Origin: Acinetobacter nosocomialis NIPH 2119
GTDB taxonomy: Bacteria; Pseudomonadota; Gammaproteobacteria; Pseudomonadales; Moraxellaceae
Length of the DNA stretch: 64,000 bases
Assembly: GCF_000368085.1 (NCBI RefSeq)
Contig: NZ_KB849239.1
Coordinates: forward strand, 2,580,170-2,644,169
Direction: 5' to 3'
Shown here: one piece after another, positions 1 through 8,673 of the stretch
Numbering within the stretch: position 1 is the stretch's first letter
Layout of the letters: each line of letters begins with the position of its first letter
Translations under genes and position numbers: made by a program
The notes under the pieces: model-generated
The model's database searches: none
What the model saw: the letters and a program-made list of their open reading frames with translations, nothing else
Told to the model about the DNA's origin: nothing

Positions 1-1
1 G

Positions 2-280
2 AGTAACCAGCTCATTAGTAGCCCAAAAACTACGCAAGCCTTACAAGATATTTATTTAAAGACATATACTGAAGAAGAAGTTCAGGCAAATTTAAAGTTT
101 TTAAAAACCCCAGAAGGCCAATCGATTACGCGTAAAAACGTACAGATTATGGGGCAAATTTCAGAATATATGATGGAGCTGGGACAACAAACTTTTAATG
201 ACCCTAAAGCACGTGACCATATGCAAGAAGAGATGCTTAAAATTATTGCGCCACTCATGAAAGATAAAGAAAAGTCTTAA
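2..280 (+). CDS. DUF2059-type protein, 3' end only
   Basis: An open frame of 92 codons enters from the left edge of the window and ends with TAA at 278-280. The visible part is a helical, charged segment with the pattern TYTEEEVQANLKFLKTPEGQ followed by repeated Met/Gln-rich helices, which matches the C-terminal half of DUF2059 proteins (usually small exported proteins of unknown function). The start, and any signal peptide, lie outside the window. No function can be given beyond the family. It converges on the lipoprotein gene that follows. Confidence 0.6.
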   Translation, partial: SNQLISSPKTTQALQDIYLKTYTEEEVQANLKFLKTPEGQSITRKNVQIMGQISEYMMELGQQTFNDPKARDHMQEEMLKIIAPLMKDKEKS

Positions 281-304
281 CTTTTCTTTATCTTTTGCAA
301 CCCA

Positions 305-1021
305 TTACCACGTTAAAGGATTCCATAATTTAAATGGTTTAATCAGATGAACATCTGACTTTTCGTCATATTTGGCTGGTTTTAGCTCTTGTGGTTTATG
401 ACGTATTTTTCCTGAAGCATCTTCAGCAACAAAATTATAGCTAGAAGATTTAAGCTCGGTAAATGCAATTTCTCTACGACCGATATTATCTTGCATTAAC
501 ATAAACGGGCCAGTGTGTTCACCACGGTCCATTTTATTTTCTTCATCGTATTTTAAATAATAAGATGTTCCTGCATCGACCGTAATATCAATATATTTTG
601 GCTCTTGGAAATGAATACCTAACAAAGGCCGACTTGCAGAAATACGATAACTTCCTGCTGGCAGTTCAATCCAGTAATAGTGGTTATGCAATAAACTTGG
701 AATTCGCTTGCCATTTACAAACAAATTGATGGCTGCAATTTCCTGACGGTTCCATTTAGTATCTGGCCGATACAGATAGACAACTGCCGCATGTTCATTT
801 TGCGGTTTAATCGGTACAAATGTCTGACCTAGTTTCTGATTTACCCACCCACCCATGCTAAAGCCACCGACATGGTATTGATCAAACACCCCAGGTGCTT
901 TATCTACATCAACTTTCGGTAAAGTCGCAGTCAGCTCACCTGAATTTTTTGCTAAGTGTGATGAACTTTGGCAACCCACAAGTAATGCGGTACAACTTAA
1001 TGCAATAATTAAATAACGCAT
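305..1021 (-). CDS. DUF2846-like outer-membrane or periplasmic lipoprotein
   Basis: Predicted lipoprotein of 238 residues. The N-terminus MRYLIIALSCTALLVGC is a short hydrophobic signal ending in a lipobox (LVGC), so the mature protein would begin at a lipidated Cys. The middle carries a compact beta-rich domain (about residues 75-165) with the pattern ELPAGSYRI and YYLKYDEE that resembles DUF2846. I start it at the ATG at 1021: the longer frame would need a TTG at 1033, and the sequence between the two (GAGGGATGTC) is the ribosome binding site for the ATG. Function is unknown. It stands alone between the DUF2059 gene and clpX. Confidence 0.7.
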   Translation of the reverse strand: MRYLIIALSCTALLVGCQSSSHLAKNSGELTATLPKVDVDKAPGVFDQYHVGGFSMGGWVNQKLGQTFVPIKPQNEHAAVVYLYRPDTKWNRQEIAAINLFVNGKRIPSLLHNHYYWIELPAGSYRISASRPLLGIHFQEPKYIDITVDAGTSYYLKYDEENKMDRGEHTGPFMLMQDNIGRREIAFTELKSSSYNFVAEDASGKIRHKPQELKPAKYDEKSDVHLIKPFKLWNPLTW

Positions 1022-1117
1022 GACATCCCTCAAAGCGTTTTCTTTTGATTTTTCTATATCGCAAAACTATGCGTATTTTGTTTTTTTAGATTAACACCAC
1101 CTACATGAATTGAAAAC

Positions 1118-1155
1118 AAAAAAAGCATGAATCACGAGCGCGATTCATGCTTTTT
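1118..1155 (-). terminator. Rho-independent terminator after clpX
   Basis: Inverted repeat with 14-bp arms (AAAAAGCATGAATC and its complement) and an 8-nt loop, with a run of A on the plus strand that becomes a U-run in the minus-strand transcript. It lies just past the clpX stop codon. Confidence 0.85.
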
Positions 1156-1168
1156 AGATGAATGAAAT

Positions 1169-2482
1169 CTAAGCAGACTTCGAATCAATTACTTTTAAAT
1201 CTGCCTTAGCAACACTTTCATGAGTTGCTGCTTCTTTAGGCTGGCGTTCTGGCTTGTAAACAGGCTCAGCTTCACCATTAATCACTGCTTCATTAATGAA
1301 AACTGTTCCTACATCTGTACGACTTGGTAAGTCATACATTGTTTCAAGTAAAACATTTTCCAAAATCGAACGTAGACCACGAGCTCCGGTATTACGCTCA
1401 AGCGCTCGCTTAGCAACTGCACGTAAAGCTGAATCTTCAAATACAAGGTCAACATTTTCCATATTGAACAAGTATTGGTATTGACGAGTTAATGCATTTT
1501 TTGGTTCTGTCAAAATTTGCATTAATGCTTCTTCATCAAGCTCTTCAAGCGTTGCAATAACTGGTAAACGACCAATAAATTCTGGGATCAAACCAAATTT
1601 CACTAAGTCAGTTGGCTCAACTTGACGGAACAGTTCAGCAATTTTCTTGCTTTCATCTTTTTTCTTCACGTCAGCTGTAAAGCCAATTCCGCCTTTCTCT
1701 TGGCGTTGTTGTACAATTTTTTCCAGTCCAGCAAATGCACCACCACAAATAAATAAGATATTTGAGGTATCAATTTGAATGAACTCTTGCTGCGGATGTT
1801 TACGTCCACCTTGTGGTGGAATTGAAGCTACAGTACCTTCAATCATCTTAAGCAATGCTTGTTGTACACCTTCACCAGAAACGTCACGCGTAATCGAAGG
1901 ATTTTCAGATTTACGTGTAATCTTGTCGATTTCATCGATATAGATAATGCCCTTTTGAGCTTTTTCTACATCGTAATCTGCTTTTTGCAAAAGCTTTTGT
2001 ACAATATTTTCAACGTCTTCGCCGACATAACCCGCTTCAGTTAAAGTGGTCGCATCTGCCATCGCAAATGGAACATCTAACAAACGAGCCAATGTTTGAG
2101 CAAGTAATGTTTTACCTGAACCGGTAGGTCCAATCAGTAGAATATTACTTTTAGCAATTTCCACATCTTTAGACACATGACCAGATTGCCCGACTTTCAA
2201 ACGCTTATAATGGTTATAAACGGCAACAGATAATGTCTTTTTGGCAAGATCCTGACCAATCACATATTGATCAAGCGCAGCACGTATTTCATGTGGTTTT
2301 GGCAATGCCTTGCTCGCCCAGTCACCTGCTTCAACCTGTTGGCTGGTTTGTACAAGGTCTAAGCAGACATCTACACACTCATTACAAATATATGCGTCCT
2401 CGCCCGCAATCAGTTTCCCGACTTCAGACTGCGTTTTACCGCAAAATGAACAATGTTTTTGTCCTTGAGGATGTTCGGACAT
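1169..2482 (-). CDS. clpX: ClpX, ATPase subunit of the ClpXP protease
   Basis: AAA+ unfoldase of 437 residues that recognises tagged proteins and threads them into ClpP in the cytoplasm. The N-terminus has the four-Cys zinc-binding domain (CSFCGK and CNEC, residues 11-40). The Walker A motif GPTGSGKT is near residue 120, Walker B ([10 protein letters not shown]) near 180, and the C-terminal small domain ends in a variable acidic tail. Length fits the family. The start is supported by GGAGAGA upstream. It lies 101 bp after clpP on the same strand, with tig further upstream, the usual tig-clpP-clpX order. A clear terminator follows. Confidence 0.97.
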   Translation of the reverse strand: MSEHPQGQKHCSFCGKTQSEVGKLIAGEDAYICNECVDVCLDLVQTSQQVEAGDWASKALPKPHEIRAALDQYVIGQDLAKKTLSVAVYNHYKRLKVGQSGHVSKDVEIAKSNILLIGPTGSGKTLLAQTLARLLDVPFAMADATTLTEAGYVGEDVENIVQKLLQKADYDVEKAQKGIIYIDEIDKITRKSENPSITRDVSGEGVQQALLKMIEGTVASIPPQGGRKHPQQEFIQIDTSNILFICGGAFAGLEKIVQQRQEKGGIGFTADVKKKDESKKIAELFRQVEPTDLVKFGLIPEFIGRLPVIATLEELDEEALMQILTEPKNALTRQYQYLFNMENVDLVFEDSALRAVAKRALERNTGARGLRSILENVLLETMYDLPSRTDVGTVFINEAVINGEAEPVYKPERQPKEAATHESVAKADLKVIDSKSA

Positions 2483-2583
2483 ATTCTCTCCACAAATAGA
2501 ATCTTAAATATGAGGGCAAGCGATAGGGTTAAATGACTATATGGAGGCGTTTTCTAACAACTCAAGCCACTTAAAAACTCCCC

Positions 2584-3189
2584 TTATGGACGCTTACTTA
2601 ATACCTGATCGACTAAGCCATATTCTTTTGCTGCTTGTGCAGTCATAAAGTTATCACGATCAGTATCACGAGCAATCGTGTCATAGTCTTGACCACTGTG
2701 TTCTGCCATCAAACGATTCAAGCGTTCTTTAATAAATAGAATTTCACGTGCGTGAATTTCAATGTCTGATGCCTGACCACGGAATCCACCTAATGGTTGG
2801 TGAATCATTACACGTGCATTTTCAAGGCAATAGCGCTTACCTTTAGCACCAGCATTTAATAAGAATGCACCCATAGATGCAGCCTGCCCCATACAGTATG
2901 TCACTACATCAGGTTTGATAAATTGCATCGTGTCATAAATCGCCATACCAGCAGTGACTGAACCACCAGGCGAGTTAATATAAAGATGGATATCTTTATC
3001 CGGGTTTTCAGCTTCTAAGAACAACATTTGAGCAACAATCAAATTTGCCATGTTGTCTTCAACTTCACCAGTTAGAAAAATGACGCGCTCACGTAAAAGT
3101 CGTGAATAAATATCAAAAGAACGTTCGCCGCGAGAAGATTGTTCAACCACAACAGGAACTAAAGCATTTTCAATTGTTGGAACATACAT
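2584..3189 (-). CDS. clpP: ClpP, proteolytic subunit of the Clp protease
   Basis: Serine peptidase of 201 residues that forms the double-heptamer proteolytic chamber used by ClpX and ClpA. The catalytic Ser is in [11 protein letters not shown], the His in MIHQPLGGF, and the Asp lies in the RDTDRDN region, so the triad is complete. The N-terminus [14 protein letters not shown] is short, consistent with a small processed propeptide. AGGAAT lies upstream of the ATG. It sits between tig and clpX, 101 bp before clpX, and may be co-transcribed with it, because no hairpin terminator is visible between them. Confidence 0.97.
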   Translation of the reverse strand: MYVPTIENALVPVVVEQSSRGERSFDIYSRLLRERVIFLTGEVEDNMANLIVAQMLFLEAENPDKDIHLYINSPGGSVTAGMAIYDTMQFIKPDVVTYCMGQAASMGAFLLNAGAKGKRYCLENARVMIHQPLGGFRGQASDIEIHAREILFIKERLNRLMAEHSGQDYDTIARDTDRDNFMTAQAAKEYGLVDQVLSKRP

Positions 3190-3340
3190 ACGTTATTTAT
3201 TCCTAAATTTTTTGTGACTTAACCTATGGCAACAATATGCGGGATAATTTCTCAAATTGCAAAAGGTTCGCACTGAAATATTATATTATTTATACCTAAG
3301 TACTTAATGACGTACTCAAATTAACCACATACCTAAAAAA

Positions 3341-3367
3341 TGAAAAAGGCGCCTAAAGCGCCTTTTC
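3341..3367 (-). terminator. Terminator after tig
   Basis: Hairpin with arms AAAAGGCGC and GCGCCTTTT and loop CTAAA. In the minus-strand transcript it is followed by a U-rich tract. It separates tig from clpP, so clpP probably has its own promoter within 3190-3340. Confidence 0.8.
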
Positions 3368-3383
3368 CTGACTTCTCAAAAGA

Positions 3384-4718
3384 TTAGCCCATACGGCGAG
3401 CTTGTTGTTCTTTCAATAAATCTTCGTAAGATACTGCTTTGTCAGTCACTTTAGCAGCAGCTAAGATGTGATCAACAACTTGATCTTCTAATACAACAGC
3501 TTCGATTTGAGCACGTTGTTGAGCATCATTTTTGAAGTATTCGATCACTTCAGTTGGATCTTCATAAGAAGAAGCCATGTCGTCGATGTAAGCATCAACA
3601 CGTGATTGGTCAACTTCAAGTTTAGCATCAGCTAATACTTTGCTTACTAATACACCAAGTTTAACAGAACGCTCTGCTTGTTCTTTGAACAATTCGTCAG
3701 GAAGCATACTCTTGTCAAAAGATTGAGCACCAGCGCCACCAAATTGTTGAGTGAACTGTTGAACCATTTGTTGACGTTGACGGTCAATTTCTTGAGCAAC
3801 CATTGCAGCTGGAACTTCAACTTCGTTCGCAGCAACAAGAGCATCAAATGCCGCTTGTTTAACTTGGTTACGTAAACCATTGCGAACTTCACGTTCCATG
3901 TTTTTACGAACGTCAGCTTTTAATTTTTCAATGCCTTCTTCTTCAGTAACACCGAAGATTTTTAAGAATTCAGCATCAATCTCTGGAAGTTTAGGTTTTT
4001 CAACTTGCTTCACAGTGATTTTGAATTGAGCTGCTTTACCAGCCAAGTTTTCAGCTTGGTAGTCTTCAGGGAAAGTCACATCAATTACTTTCTCTTCACC
4101 AGCTTTCATACCAATGATGCCGTCTTCGAAGCCAGGAATCATACGACCTGAACCTAACACAAGTTTAAAGTCTTCAGCAGAACCGCCTTCGAACTTCTCA
4201 CCGTCGATAGAACCTTCGAAGTCAAAAGTCACTTGCATATCTTTTTTCGCCATACCCTTGGTCACAGCCCAAGTTTGACGTTGTTTTTGCAAGTTTTCGA
4301 TCATAGTGTCGACGTCAGCATCTTTAATTTCAGCTGTTTTACGTTCAACTTCTAAGCCGTCAAATGCTTTTACTTCAACTTCAGGATAAACTTCTACAGT
4401 CGCTTCAAAAACTAAAGCATCTTCTTTATGTTCAACTTTCTCAATGTTCGGCATACCTACCGCATTGATTTTTTCTTGTTGAATTGCTTCAAATACGCTG
4501 TCACGAATGATGTCATTCACAACTTCTTGATAAATACTTGCACCGTATTCGCGACGAACAACGTTTGCAGGTACTTTGCCCGGACGGAAGCCGTTGATCT
4601 TCACAGTTTTGGCAGTGCGCTTCAAACGAGCTTCAAATTGCTCGTTAATACGGCTCGTCGGTACAGAAACATTTAAACGACGGGCAACGCCCGAAACCGC
4701 TTCAGTCGTTACTTGCAT
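3384..4718 (-). CDS. tig: Trigger factor, ribosome-associated chaperone
   Basis: Trigger factor of 444 residues: it binds the ribosome exit site and helps nascent chains fold, with peptidyl-prolyl isomerase activity. The N-terminal ribosome-binding domain carries the signature GFRPGKVP (about residue 43). The middle FKBP-like domain runs from about 155 to 240 ([15 protein letters not shown]). The C-terminal chaperone arms are helical and Gln/Glu-rich. The start is preceded by GAGGAA. It heads the tig-clpP-clpX block and has a good sigma70-type promoter upstream. Confidence 0.97.
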   Translation of the reverse strand: MQVTTEAVSGVARRLNVSVPTSRINEQFEARLKRTAKTVKINGFRPGKVPANVVRREYGASIYQEVVNDIIRDSVFEAIQQEKINAVGMPNIEKVEHKEDALVFEATVEVYPEVEVKAFDGLEVERKTAEIKDADVDTMIENLQKQRQTWAVTKGMAKKDMQVTFDFEGSIDGEKFEGGSAEDFKLVLGSGRMIPGFEDGIIGMKAGEEKVIDVTFPEDYQAENLAGKAAQFKITVKQVEKPKLPEIDAEFLKIFGVTEEEGIEKLKADVRKNMEREVRNGLRNQVKQAAFDALVAANEVEVPAAMVAQEIDRQRQQMVQQFTQQFGGAGAQSFDKSMLPDELFKEQAERSVKLGVLVSKVLADAKLEVDQSRVDAYIDDMASSYEDPTEVIEYFKNDAQQRAQIEAVVLEDQVVDHILAAAKVTDKAVSYEDLLKEQQARRMG

Positions 4719-4770
4719 GGCTTCCTCGATAAAAATTAGTTAGTAGGAACAGTTTTTAAAAAAGTGCTGT

Positions 4771-4798
4771 ATTATATGACAACTTTCAAGATATACAA
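4771..4798 (-). promoter_or_regulatory. Probable sigma70 promoter of tig
   Basis: Read on the minus strand: TTGTAT, 16-bp spacer, TATAAT (perfect -10). The distance to the tig start gives a leader of about 45 nt. Sequence match only. Confidence 0.6.
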
Positions 4799-5081
4799 AA
4801 TTAACCGATCAGATCAGTAAATTGAAGGTGGTTTTTCCAGGAAATTTCACAATAATTTTATGATTTTTTAATTTTTTTTAATTCAACCTTAAGCCAAAGT
4901 AACTTTTTAGTTATTCTTTATGAATCTAAAATTACAATTAAATTTCACATTATTATCGATTTTACAAACAGTTAAGAATAATCAATCAATTAGAGAATTT
5001 TAGACATAAAAACCTATTAAATCTTTCATATTTTCTTCATAATCCTATCGGCAAATCCAATTAACACAAACTGTACATATA

Positions 5082-5100
5082 AATAAGAATTATTATTATT
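5082..5100 (+). promoter_or_regulatory. Fur-box-like site upstream of piuA
   Basis: AATAAGAATTATTATTATT matches the 19-bp Fur consensus (GATAATGATAATCATTATC) at 13 of 19 positions. It sits 33 bp before the receptor start, where a repressor would block transcription. Iron control of a siderophore receptor is expected; the site itself is a prediction. Confidence 0.6.
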
Positions 5101-5133
5101 CGCATAACGTTTTGTATTTAAGTCCTGAAAGTC

Positions 5134-7425
5134 ATGTCATTGATTAGAACACGTAAAAAAATTGTTTCATCTGCGATCGCTTCATCCCTTTCTATGATTG
5201 CAACTACTGCAATGGCACAAGTAGCTGTTTCACAACTACCAACGATTCATACTCAAGCAACACAAGAAGAATCTTTAAAGGTAGATCAATCAGCAAATGC
5301 AAAATTCGTTGCTCCCCTTTTAAATACTCCGAAATCAGTTTCAGTGATTTCAAAACAACTTATTGAAGATACAAAAGTAACAACCTTATCAGATGCATTA
5401 CGTACCGTCCCTGGTATCACTTTAGGTGCAGGTGAAGGTGGCAATCCAAATGGCGACCGACCTTTCATTCGTGGCTACAATTCAGAAAGTTCGATGTATG
5501 TAGACGGCGTTCGTAACGCAACTTCTCAAAACCGTGAAATGTTTGCTGTCGAGCAAGTAGAAGTGACCAAAGGTTCTTCATCTGCTTTAAGTGGTGCTGG
5601 TGGTTCAGGCGGTAGTATTAACCTGATTACGAAAGTTGCGAAAAAAGGTGACTCTCTTGAAGGTTCTGTTGCCGGGGGCACAGATAACTATGCACGTGTT
5701 ACTTTGGATGGCAATAAAGACTTCGGCAATGGAGTAGCTGCCCGTGTGATTGTGATGGGACACCAAAATGACAAAGCCGGCCAAAGTAATGGTGCGGAAT
5801 ATAAACGCGCTGGTATCGCACCAAGTATTAGCTTCGGTTTAGATAGTGCTACTCGCGGAACACTGAGCTACTACTATTTAAAAACTGATGATACACCTGA
5901 TTCTGGTGTGCCTTATCAATATGACGTCATTAAGAAAGCGACTGCTGGTAAACCGGTTGATGTTAAACAAGGTATTTATTACGGTTGGAAAGATCGCGAT
6001 TTCCAAAAGCAAGAAAACCAGATTGGTACACTTAAACTTGAACATGACTTCAACGATAACCTAACTCTCAGCAATACCGCTGTTTATGGTAAGTCTAAAA
6101 ATAATTATTTATGGACTCAGCCAGATGACAGCCAAGGTAACATTGTTAATGGTAAGGTTTGGCGCCGTGTAAATACCAATATTACTGATACAGACAGCTT
6201 TACTGATCAACTATCATTAAAAGGTAAATTCAATACGGGTTCTCTTAAGCACAGCTTTAATATTGGTGCTGAATATAGCAAGCAAGATTCAGATCGTGGC
6301 ACAAACATCGTAACAGATCCAAATACTTCACAAATTGGTGGTAGCGGTACAAACAATGCTTGTTCACTTGCTAACTCAAATGGCTGGTGTACTGACCTTA
6401 ATAACCCTAATCCAAATGATGCATGGTTGGGTCGTATACAAGCAAACCCAAATGTTACCAACATTACATCTAAAACCCAGTCAATTTACGCATTAAACAA
6501 CATTGAAATTACACCTCAATGGTTAATTGACTTAGGTGTACGTTGGGACAAATTTGATACTGATGTTAAATATAATAAGGACTCAGGCTCAGGTGCAACG
6601 CTCATTAAAGCTGGCACAAAATACAGCTCAAGCAATGACTTCTTTAACTATCAAGCAGGTATCACATTTAAGCCTGTTGAAAATGGTTCTATTTATTTGA
6701 GCTACGCAACGTCAGCTAACCCAGTAGGTGTAGATGCTGGTGACGGTTCAGAAGGAATTAGTGTTCCAAACCGTAATACAACCGATGAACAAGCAAGAGC
6801 TATTAATAACCTTAAGCCAGAAGAAGTTAAAACTTATGAGTTAGGTACAAAATGGGATGTGTTAAATAACCGTTTAAACTTAACTGCTGCAATCTTCCGT
6901 ACTGAAAAAACCAATACACGTGCTTTAGGTACTGATGGTTTCACAAGAAATATTGGTGAAACACGTGTTGACGGTATTGAATTAGGTGCGAACGGTAACA
7001 TTACTGAAAAGTGGGCAGTCTCTGCTGGTTACACCTATTTAGATAGCGAAATCGTTGATGGTGGATATGCTAAAGATAGTAACGGCAACTATGTTCCAAG
7101 CCCAACAAACGGTAATCAAGTACAAAACGTAGCAAAAAACTCAGCGACACTTTGGACAACTTATAAAGTATTACCACAAGTGACAGTAGGTGCTGGAGCA
7201 GTCGCTATGGATAAAGTATTTGGAGATGCTGCAAATACTAAATACGTTCCTGGTTATGTTCGTTACGATGCTATGGCTCGTTATGACGTAAATAAAAATG
7301 TTAATTTACAGCTTAACCTAAACAACTTATCTGATAAGCGTTACTTTACTAAAGCTTATGCTTCTCACTATGCAACAGAAGCAGAAGGCCGTAGCGCAGT
7401 ACTCGCAATCAACTTTAAATACTAA
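5134..7425 (+). CDS. piuA: PiuA-like TonB-dependent siderophore receptor
   Basis: Outer-membrane receptor of 763 residues for ferric (catechol-type) siderophores. A signal peptide (MSLIRTRKK... ending AMA at residue 28) is followed by the plug domain (about 55-165, with the pattern NTPKSVSVISKQLIEDTKVTTL) and a 22-strand barrel that ends in Phe-Lys-Tyr, typical of outer-membrane proteins with an aromatic C-terminal strand. The family is FiuA/PiuA-like. The next gene is a PiuC-type dioxygenase, the classical partner, which is why I use the symbol. Such receptors also admit siderophore-conjugated beta-lactams. Expression is probably Fur-repressed (site at 5082-5100). Uptake needs the TonB-ExbB-ExbD energy system; one such set lies at 27.4-29.2 kb. 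Confidence 0.88.
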   Translation: MSLIRTRKKIVSSAIASSLSMIATTAMAQVAVSQLPTIHTQATQEESLKVDQSANAKFVAPLLNTPKSVSVISKQLIEDTKVTTLSDALRTVPGITLGAGEGGNPNGDRPFIRGYNSESSMYVDGVRNATSQNREMFAVEQVEVTKGSSSALSGAGGSGGSINLITKVAKKGDSLEGSVAGGTDNYARVTLDGNKDFGNGVAARVIVMGHQNDKAGQSNGAEYKRAGIAPSISFGLDSATRGTLSYYYLKTDDTPDSGVPYQYDVIKKATAGKPVDVKQGIYYGWKDRDFQKQENQIGTLKLEHDFNDNLTLSNTAVYGKSKNNYLWTQPDDSQGNIVNGKVWRRVNTNITDTDSFTDQLSLKGKFNTGSLKHSFNIGAEYSKQDSDRGTNIVTDPNTSQIGGSGTNNACSLANSNGWCTDLNNPNPNDAWLGRIQANPNVTNITSKTQSIYALNNIEITPQWLIDLGVRWDKFDTDVKYNKDSGSGATLIKAGTKYSSSNDFFNYQAGITFKPVENGSIYLSYATSANPVGVDAGDGSEGISVPNRNTTDEQARAINNLKPEEVKTYELGTKWDVLNNRLNLTAAIFRTEKTNTRALGTDGFTRNIGETRVDGIELGANGNITEKWAVSAGYTYLDSEIVDGGYAKDSNGNYVPSPTNGNQVQNVAKNSATLWTTYKVLPQVTVGAGAVAMDKVFGDAANTKYVPGYVRYDAMARYDVNKNVNLQLNLNNLSDKRYFTKAYASHYATEAEGRSAVLAINFKY

Positions 7426-7438
7426 GTTAGTCTAGAAT

Positions 7439-7497
7439 CCCATAATCTTTTTATGGGTTCTGATATAAAATAGCCTCTATAGTTAGAGGCTATTTTT
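7439..7497 (+). terminator. Tandem hairpins after piuA
   Basis: Two hairpins in a row: CCCATAA/TTATGGG (7439-7457, no U-run) and AATAGCCTCTA/TAGAGGCTATT (7469-7494) followed by five T. The second is a normal intrinsic terminator. piuC starts only 34 bp later, so piuC transcription must come from read-through or from a promoter inside this gap. Confidence 0.8.
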
Positions 7498-7530
7498 AAT
7501 TTTCTACTACTATTACTCGCAGGTATCACC

Positions 7531-8214
7531 GTGATCCACCATATTCCCAATGTATTGAGTAAAGAACAGGTTCAATATTTTCGTAATGAAATGGATAAAA
7601 TTGAATGGGTCAATGGCAAAGTAACAGCTGGTACACTCTCTGCAACTGTAAAACGCAATCAGCAATTACCCGAAGATCATCCGCTTACTCACCATCTGAG
7701 TAATATTATTCTTGAGGCACTAGGCACTCACCCATTATTTTTATCTGCTGCAATACCACTTGATATTATCCCTCCCCTGTTTAATCGTTATGAAAATCAG
7801 GAGTCTTTTGGTTTTCACGTAGACAATTCTATCCGCCGCATACGTGGTACCAATGAACGGCTTAGAACCGATTTATCATGCACTTTATTTTTAAGCGAAC
7901 CTGAAGAATATGAAGGTGGTGATCTAGTCGTAGAAGACACTTATGGCTATCACGAAGTGAAACTTCCGGCAGGAGATATGATTTTATATCCATCTACCAG
8001 TTTACATGAAGTGACGGCGATTACTTCTGGCTGTCGTATTGCTTCTTTTTTCTGGGTGCAAAGTATGGTGCGTGATGATGCTGAGCGACATATGCTTTTT
8101 AATCTAGATCAAACAGTACAAAACCTAAGAATCCAGCTGGGTGACAATCATAGCGAAGTCATTAAACTGACTAACCTTTACCATAACTTAATGCGTAAAT
8201 GGGCTGAACTGTAA
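7531..8214 (+). CDS. piuC: PiuC-like Fe(II)/2-oxoglutarate-dependent dioxygenase
   Basis: PKHD-type hydroxylase of 227 residues (YbiX/PiuC family), a cytoplasmic enzyme commonly encoded next to iron-siderophore receptors. The iron ligands are visible as His and Asp in FGFHVDNS (about residue 95) and His in SLHEVT (about 157), with the 2-oxoglutarate-binding Arg in GCRIASFFW. The start is GTG, giving VIHHIPNVLS, which aligns with the usual N-terminus; no better ATG lies nearby. Its substrate in the cell is not established. It follows piuA by about 100 bp on the same strand. Confidence 0.88.
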   Translation: MIHHIPNVLSKEQVQYFRNEMDKIEWVNGKVTAGTLSATVKRNQQLPEDHPLTHHLSNIILEALGTHPLFLSAAIPLDIIPPLFNRYENQESFGFHVDNSIRRIRGTNERLRTDLSCTLFLSEPEEYEGGDLVVEDTYGYHEVKLPAGDMILYPSTSLHEVTAITSGCRIASFFWVQSMVRDDAERHMLFNLDQTVQNLRIQLGDNHSEVIKLTNLYHNLMRKWAEL

Positions 8215-8453
8215 CTCTATTTATTTTTGCCTTATTTGGACTAATTAATTATTTTTATCTCAATAAGGCAAAACAATGAAAATTATTTTCGACAAAACAT
8301 TAAACAACGCAAAATTAGAAAATTATTTTCTGAACACTAAAATTAAAATGAGTATAAGACTTTTGCACAACGTGTAATCATTGTTTAGATGTGGTATATC
8401 TAAACAATAAGCATATTTGCAAACCACCAAACTTACTATTACATGGTCCATAG
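8215..8453. other. Intergenic region with two inverted repeats upstream of the leuA leader
   Basis: Two perfect inverted repeats are visible. The first has 12-bp arms, TTTTGCCTTATT at 8225-8236 and its complement at 8262-8273, with a 25-nt loop, and may close the piuC transcript. The second has 11-bp arms, ATTGTTTAGAT at 8380-8390 and its complement at 8398-8408, and could be an operator or a leader hairpin for leuA. A 33-codon frame at 8276-8377 is preceded by AAGG at a good distance but resembles nothing I know. Confidence 0.55.
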
Positions 8454-8537
8454 ATGAAAACGAATCACTTGTTTGCCCAGCCTACTCAAGCAAGACATCA
8501 TCTCGAACTCCTGATGCTGCGCCTCGCGCGCGTATAA
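8454..8537 (+). CDS. Leucine-rich leader peptide (leuL-type attenuator peptide)
   Basis: A 27-codon frame, MKTNHLF... ending LRLARV, that lies 136 bp before the leuA start. Codons 17-24 read Leu-Glu-Leu-Leu-Met-Leu-Arg-Leu: five leucine codons in eight. That is the signature of a transcription-attenuation leader peptide, where ribosome stalling at low Leu-tRNA changes the fold of the downstream RNA. It is followed by a small hairpin and T-rich tracts before leuA. Known for leu operons of enterobacteria (leuL); here it is an inference from sequence. No strong Shine-Dalgarno is visible. Confidence 0.7.
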   Translation: MKTNHLFAQPTQARHHLELLMLRLARV

Positions 8538-8543
8538 ATTTTT

Positions 8544-8568
8544 GTCTGTATTTTAGAGCAGACCTTTT
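8544..8568 (+). promoter_or_regulatory. Possible attenuator hairpin of leuA
   Basis: GTCTG (8544-8548) pairs with CAGAC (8559-8563), followed directly by CTTTT. It begins seven bases after the stop codon of the leucine leader peptide, the right place for an attenuator terminator. The stem is short and the T-tract weak, so this is tentative. Confidence 0.4.
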
Positions 8569-8673
8569 CAAATTCCCTTTAATTTTTCTGTATTAGATAC
8601 CATATATAACTGTAGAACGTTGCCTTTTATACGATACCTAGAGCAACCGTGCTACGAGATAAGGAGTTTTCTC

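Larger units (their letters stand above)
4719..5133. other. AT-rich divergent intergenic region between tig and piuA
   Basis: A 415-bp gap without a credible gene. It holds the tig promoter near its left end, a long very AT-rich tract in the middle (about 4855-5050) and a Fur-box-like sequence next to piuA. I see no hairpin with a U-run and no small open frame with a ribosome binding site. Confidence 0.7.

Noticed and set aside
5082..5100. A second Fur box at the tonB operon, by analogy with piuA
   Set aside because: I scanned 29222-29400 for hexamers of the GATAAT type and found no 19-bp match comparable with the one at piuA.
8620..8673. Longer leuA starting at TTG
   Set aside because: No ribosome binding site, while AAGGAG stands 7 bp before the ATG at 8674.
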